Shown one piece after another: positions 5,659-7,979 of a stretch of 7,979 nt of DNA. The stretch comes from Bacteroidota bacterium. GTDB taxonomy: Bacteria > Bacteroidota > Ignavibacteria > T3Sed10-11. The notes beneath the pieces are model-generated. The model made no database searches and was not told the DNA's origin. It saw only the letters and a list, made by a program, of their open reading frames with translations. Within the stretch, counting starts at the first letter, position 1, and every line of letters starts with the position of its first letter. The stretch lies in assembly GCA_007128495.1 (NCBI GenBank), contig SKXH01000075.1, forward strand, positions 1-7,979, written 5' to 3'. The position numbers were made by a program, and so were the translations under genes.

Positions 5659-6522
5659 CTATCTCACTAAAGGCAGTTTACCCGATTGCTCAAAATCAAG
5701 TGGAATGTTCCTGAAAAAATCGATGGACGAATCGAACAATGCCGATCCGGTAAATTCAAATTGCGCATCCTGCTCGCCGCGCAGTATTCGATATATGCTT
5801 TGCCCGAAATCAACGAAGTTTAGAGATAAGGGAATATCTATTGTACTCTCACCATATCGATTGATCGTAATACTGTGATCTGCACTTCCCCGTAATACAT
5901 TAATACCGTCAATCGAAAAGTTATATTGCAGTTGTTCAAGCTCAAAGGAGAAGAAGTTCGGGTTGTTCATTCTGAGCTTGAGTACCGCTTCGGCTCCGGT
6001 AAACGATATGTTTTCTATGTTGAACGATGCGATATCTAACGACGGTTTCTTGATAACCGGGATCGATCCCGAACGCTGCACCGGGACCCGCACATCGCCG
6101 ATGACCGGCAGCTTAAATGAAAAGCCGGATTTGAATTGATACCGCGAGCTGTCCTCGCGTGCCACATCCTGCACGGACTCAATTATATCTCTGAAAGTCA
6201 ACGAGACCGGTATACGGACGGTATTGCTTGCCTCAGCTCCGACCTTCATCCCGTCCGGCTGGTCGCCTTTCACGAATGATTTGTCGTTCAGCAATAATTC
6301 GTAATCGAAGGATGATAATGTTATAGCAAGCCGGTTGGGATTTTCAATGTTGATATCGAATAATAATTCGAGAGATTCGAAGGATACCGCGCCGACGTTA
6401 ACCGATTCAATTTTTACAGCCGGTTGCTGAATTCGATCCGTGCCGAGTAATACATCGATGATCGCGCAACCGGAAACCGAGAGTGCCGATAGTATAATAA
6501 GAGGCAATAATATTTTTTTCAT
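5659..6522 (-). CDS. Outer-membrane lipoprotein with two LEA type 2 (WHy) domains
   Basis: The 287-residue protein starts MKK, then a hydrophobic stretch and the lipobox VSGC with lipidated Cys19. Ala at +2 predicts sorting to the outer membrane, periplasmic face, in a Gram-negative host. The mature part contains two copies of a LEA-2/WHy beta-sandwich. Copy one has FDINIENPNRLAI (55-67) and YELLLNDKSFVKG (74-86); copy two has LRMNNPNFFSFEL (183-195) and YNFSIDGINVLRG (200-212). The NPN signature is at 61-63 and 187-189, an offset of 126 residues. Bacterial members are uncharacterised for the most part, and plant and archaeal relatives are linked to stress. No classical ribosome binding site precedes the ATG at 6522, but a promoter lies directly in front of it, so the message may be leaderless. 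It is the third gene of a minus-strand run. Confidence 0.88.
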   Translation of the reverse strand: MKKILLPLIILSALSVSGCAIIDVLLGTDRIQQPAVKIESVNVGAVSFESLELLFDINIENPNRLAITLSSFDYELLLNDKSFVKGDQPDGMKVGAEASNTVRIPVSLTFRDIIESVQDVAREDSSRYQFKSGFSFKLPVIGDVRVPVQRSGSIPVIKKPSLDIASFNIENISFTGAEAVLKLRMNNPNFFSFELEQLQYNFSIDGINVLRGSADHSITINRYGESTIDIPLSLNFVDFGQSIYRILRGEQDAQFEFTGSALFDSSIDFFRNIPLDFEQSGKLPLVR

Positions 6523-6529
6523 AGTATCA

Positions 6530-6558
6530 ATTATACTGAGAATAAACTACAACTTCAA
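6530..6558 (-). promoter_or_regulatory. Promoter placed for a leaderless lipoprotein transcript
   Basis: On the minus strand TTGAAG (6558-6553) is followed by exactly 17 nt and a perfect TATAAT (6535-6530). Only 7 nt (TGATACT) separate TATAAT from the ATG at 6522, so transcription should begin at or one base before the start codon. The lack of any purine-rich ribosome binding site agrees with this. The -35 overlaps the TGA stop of the upstream glycosyltransferase gene. AGTAT (6523-6527) and ATACT (6533-6537) form an inverted repeat over the -10, a possible operator. Confidence 0.5.
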
Positions 6559-7229
6559 CGCCGGCCTATGTTCCGGATAATACGTTTCATCCTGTTAAGC
6601 TGGCCGGCCATTCCCAGATGATATCCGCCGGTTGCATCGACCGTGCCGCGGGCGAAATGATATACATAGAGATCGACCGGAAAATGTTCGAGCCGGTACT
6701 TTTTTTTCAATGCAGCTCTTTGGTTGGCCATACACGGCGCCCCATGCTTTTCGAACGGGGGGAGGTTCCGGTACAGTGGAATGTTTACCAGTGCGCACCG
6801 GGGATGAATATACGGTATCGGATTTTTGGTAGACTCGTTTGCATTATACCCGTATTCGTCGATGTATTGCAGATGGCCGGTCATATAGGCACCACCCTGT
6901 GCGATATCATACATTTTCTCGATGAAGCCCGCACGGTATGCAATGCAATCGGAGTCGAACAGAAGTATCCACTCGGTTTCACACATACCGATACCCTGAT
7001 GCAATGCCGGACCGTGATGTATATTGCGGTCGTTGCGAATGAGTTCTACTCCGCCCGCTTCATCTGCAGTTTGCTGCAGCGAGGTATACATTTCATGCGG
7101 AGAATTATTATCGATGAGAAGTATCTTCAAATCCGGATATAAACTTCTCAACGACCATACAGCCATTCGGGTAAGGTGCGGTGTTTGATAGTTAATTACG
7201 AGCGCGGTAATCGATTCGGTGTGTGACAT
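6555..7229 (-). CDS. Family 2-type (GT-A fold) glycosyltransferase
   Basis: This protein should transfer a sugar from a nucleotide-sugar donor; donor and acceptor cannot be told from sequence. From the ATG at 7229 it has 224 residues. It begins with the GT-A nucleotide-binding strand ITALVINYQTP (7-17), followed by LLIDNNSP (37-44) and the metal-binding DxD-type motif FDSD (91-94) after WILL. It has no membrane segment, so it is probably a cytoplasmic or peripheral enzyme for a surface glycan. The second half, with IHPRCALVNIPLY (141-153) and YHFARGTVDATGGYHLG (190-206), fits a small single-domain enzyme. The ATG is 1 nt after the ptrB stop (TAA-T-ATG), suggesting coupled translation. A TTG at 7244, five codons earlier and overlapping ptrB, is the alternative start; both have only weak upstream GGAA. 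No other glycan genes are visible nearby. Confidence 0.82.
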   Translation of the reverse strand: MSHTESITALVINYQTPHLTRMAVWSLRSLYPDLKILLIDNNSPHEMYTSLQQTADEAGGVELIRNDRNIHHGPALHQGIGMCETEWILLFDSDCIAYRAGFIEKMYDIAQGGAYMTGHLQYIDEYGYNANESTKNPIPYIHPRCALVNIPLYRNLPPFEKHGAPCMANQRAALKKKYRLEHFPVDLYVYHFARGTVDATGGYHLGMAGQLNRMKRIIRNIGRR

Positions 7230-7230
7230 A

Positions 7231-7979
7231 TTATTGTTTTCCAATTACTTCCAGTATGAACGCGTACTCAAAGGCAAGCTCTTTGAGGTAATCGTACCGA
7301 CCGGATGCGCCGCCGTGTCCGGCCCCCATATCGGTTTTAAGCATAAGCAGATTATCATCCGTTTTTGTTACCCGCAGTTTCGCCGTCCACTTTGCCGGTT
7401 CCCAGTATTGTACTCGTGGATCGTTTAAACCTGCAAGCGTGAGTATGTGCGGATATTCCTGTGCCGTGACATTATCGTACGGTGAGTATGTTTTTATGTA
7501 ATCGTAGTATTTCTTTTCGTTTGGATTTCCCCACTCATCGTATTCAATTACGGTGAGCGGGATCGATGGATCGAGCATTGTCGTTAATACATCGACGAAC
7601 GGAACATTTGCAATTGCGCCGCGGCAAATATCCGGGCGCATGTTGAGCACTGCACCGATGAGCATACCACCCGCACTTCCGCCGTAGATAACCGTCTTAT
7701 CCGGAGAGGTATAGTTATGTTCGAAAAGAAGTTCGGCACAGGCGATGAAATCGGTAAAAGTATTTTTCTTTTTTAACAGCTTGCCGTCTTCGTACCATTG
7801 TCTTCCCATTTCACCACCGCCGCGGATATGTGCAATGCAAAAAATATAGCCGCGGTCGAGCAAACTTAAACGATTCGATGAAAAGTTCACATCCTGACTG
7901 ATGCTGTATGCACCGTATCCATATAATACCGTCGGGTTCTTACCATCCCGCTGCATCCCTTTTTTATAAACCATTGAGA
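7231..7979 (-). CDS. ptrB: Oligopeptidase B (prolyl oligopeptidase family S9), C-terminal part
   Basis: This serine peptidase cuts short peptides after Arg or Lys in the cytoplasm. Only the C-terminal 249 or so residues lie in the window; the frame is open to the right edge. Family members are about 680-700 residues, so the beta-propeller and the beginning of the alpha/beta-hydrolase domain are missing. Counting from the first visible Met (7974), the catalytic triad is Ser100 in GGSAGG, Asp185 in GLNDPRVQYW and His220 in GAGHGGASGR. Strings such as VPFVDVLTTMLD, EWGNP, SPYDNVTAQ and YWEPAKW are nearly identical to E. coli PtrB as I recall it. The acidic pair E144-x-D146 matches the E-x-E pair that sets basic-residue preference in enterobacterial oligopeptidase B, with a conservative Glu to Asp change. 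It is the first visible gene of the minus-strand run and ends 1 nt before the glycosyltransferase ATG. Confidence 0.93.
   Translation of the reverse strand, partial: SMVYKKGMQRDGKNPTVLYGYGAYSISQDVNFSSNRLSLLDRGYIFCIAHIRGGGEMGRQWYEDGKLLKKKNTFTDFIACAELLFEHNYTSPDKTVIYGGSAGGMLIGAVLNMRPDICRGAIANVPFVDVLTTMLDPSIPLTVIEYDEWGNPNEKKYYDYIKTYSPYDNVTAQEYPHILTLAGLNDPRVQYWEPAKWTAKLRVTKTDDNLLMLKTDMGAGHGGASGRYDYLKELAFEYAFILEVIGKQ

Noticed and set aside
5163..5714. 183-codon open frame on the plus strand
   Set aside because: It is antisense to the SWIM gene and the end of the lipoprotein gene, shows no family motif, and the minus-strand frames have clear domains and starts.
6618..7142. 174-codon open frame on the plus strand
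   Set aside because: It is antisense to the glycosyltransferase gene, whose frame holds the GT-A motifs. The plus frame translation is cysteine- and arginine-scattered with no recognisable domain.
1..7979. Search for mobile elements, CRISPR arrays, tRNA or rRNA genes and long tandem repeats
   Set aside because: No transposase, integrase, regular spaced repeats, terminal inverted repeats with target duplications, or tRNA-like cloverleaf was found on reading both strands.

Overview
The window looks like chromosomal DNA from a Gram-negative, probably fermentative or facultative bacterium of moderate GC. A lipoprotein with a clean lipobox and no Asp at +2 implies an outer membrane. The GlpF-type channel, GH31 glucosidase, oligopeptidase B and LEA-type-2 lipoprotein would fit Spirochaetota or the Fibrobacterota/Chitinivibrionia area. 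That placement is a guess from gene content; there is no rRNA or marker gene here to settle it. I see no mobile element, phage gene, tRNA, rRNA or CRISPR array.

Layout, left to right: (1) a minus-strand aquaglyceroporin gene (glpF-like), cut by the left edge; (2) a 283-nt gap holding a good proximal promoter for glpF, a distal promoter with a Fur-like operator over its spacer, and two very short ORFs with ribosome binding sites; (3) a full-length minus-strand GH31 alpha-glucosidase; (4) an AT-rich divergent control region of about 250 nt with a perfect TGTGA-N6-TCACA (CRP-type) palindrome and a cluster of TGTAAT-type palindromes; (5) a plus-strand gene for a small cysteine-rich protein that appears to lack any ATG, GTG or TTG start for its full length; (6) a short convergent gap with a possible two-way terminator; (7) a compact minus-strand run of four genes, transcribed ptrB, glycosyltransferase, LEA-2 lipoprotein, SWIM zinc-finger protein. 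The ptrB gene is cut by the right edge.

The left part reads as carbon uptake: a channel for glycerol or other small polyols and a cytoplasmic alpha-glucosidase, with a catabolite-type (Crp/Fnr family) site upstream of the glucosidase. The right part is a tightly spaced gene run (gaps of 1, 32 and 26 nt) whose members do not form an obvious pathway. Inside it the lipoprotein gene seems to have its own promoter, placed so that the transcript would be leaderless. The main candidates for something undescribed are the cysteine-rich protein with its non-canonical start, the control region it shares with the glucosidase, and the leaderless lipoprotein promoter. No clear new multi-gene system is visible.
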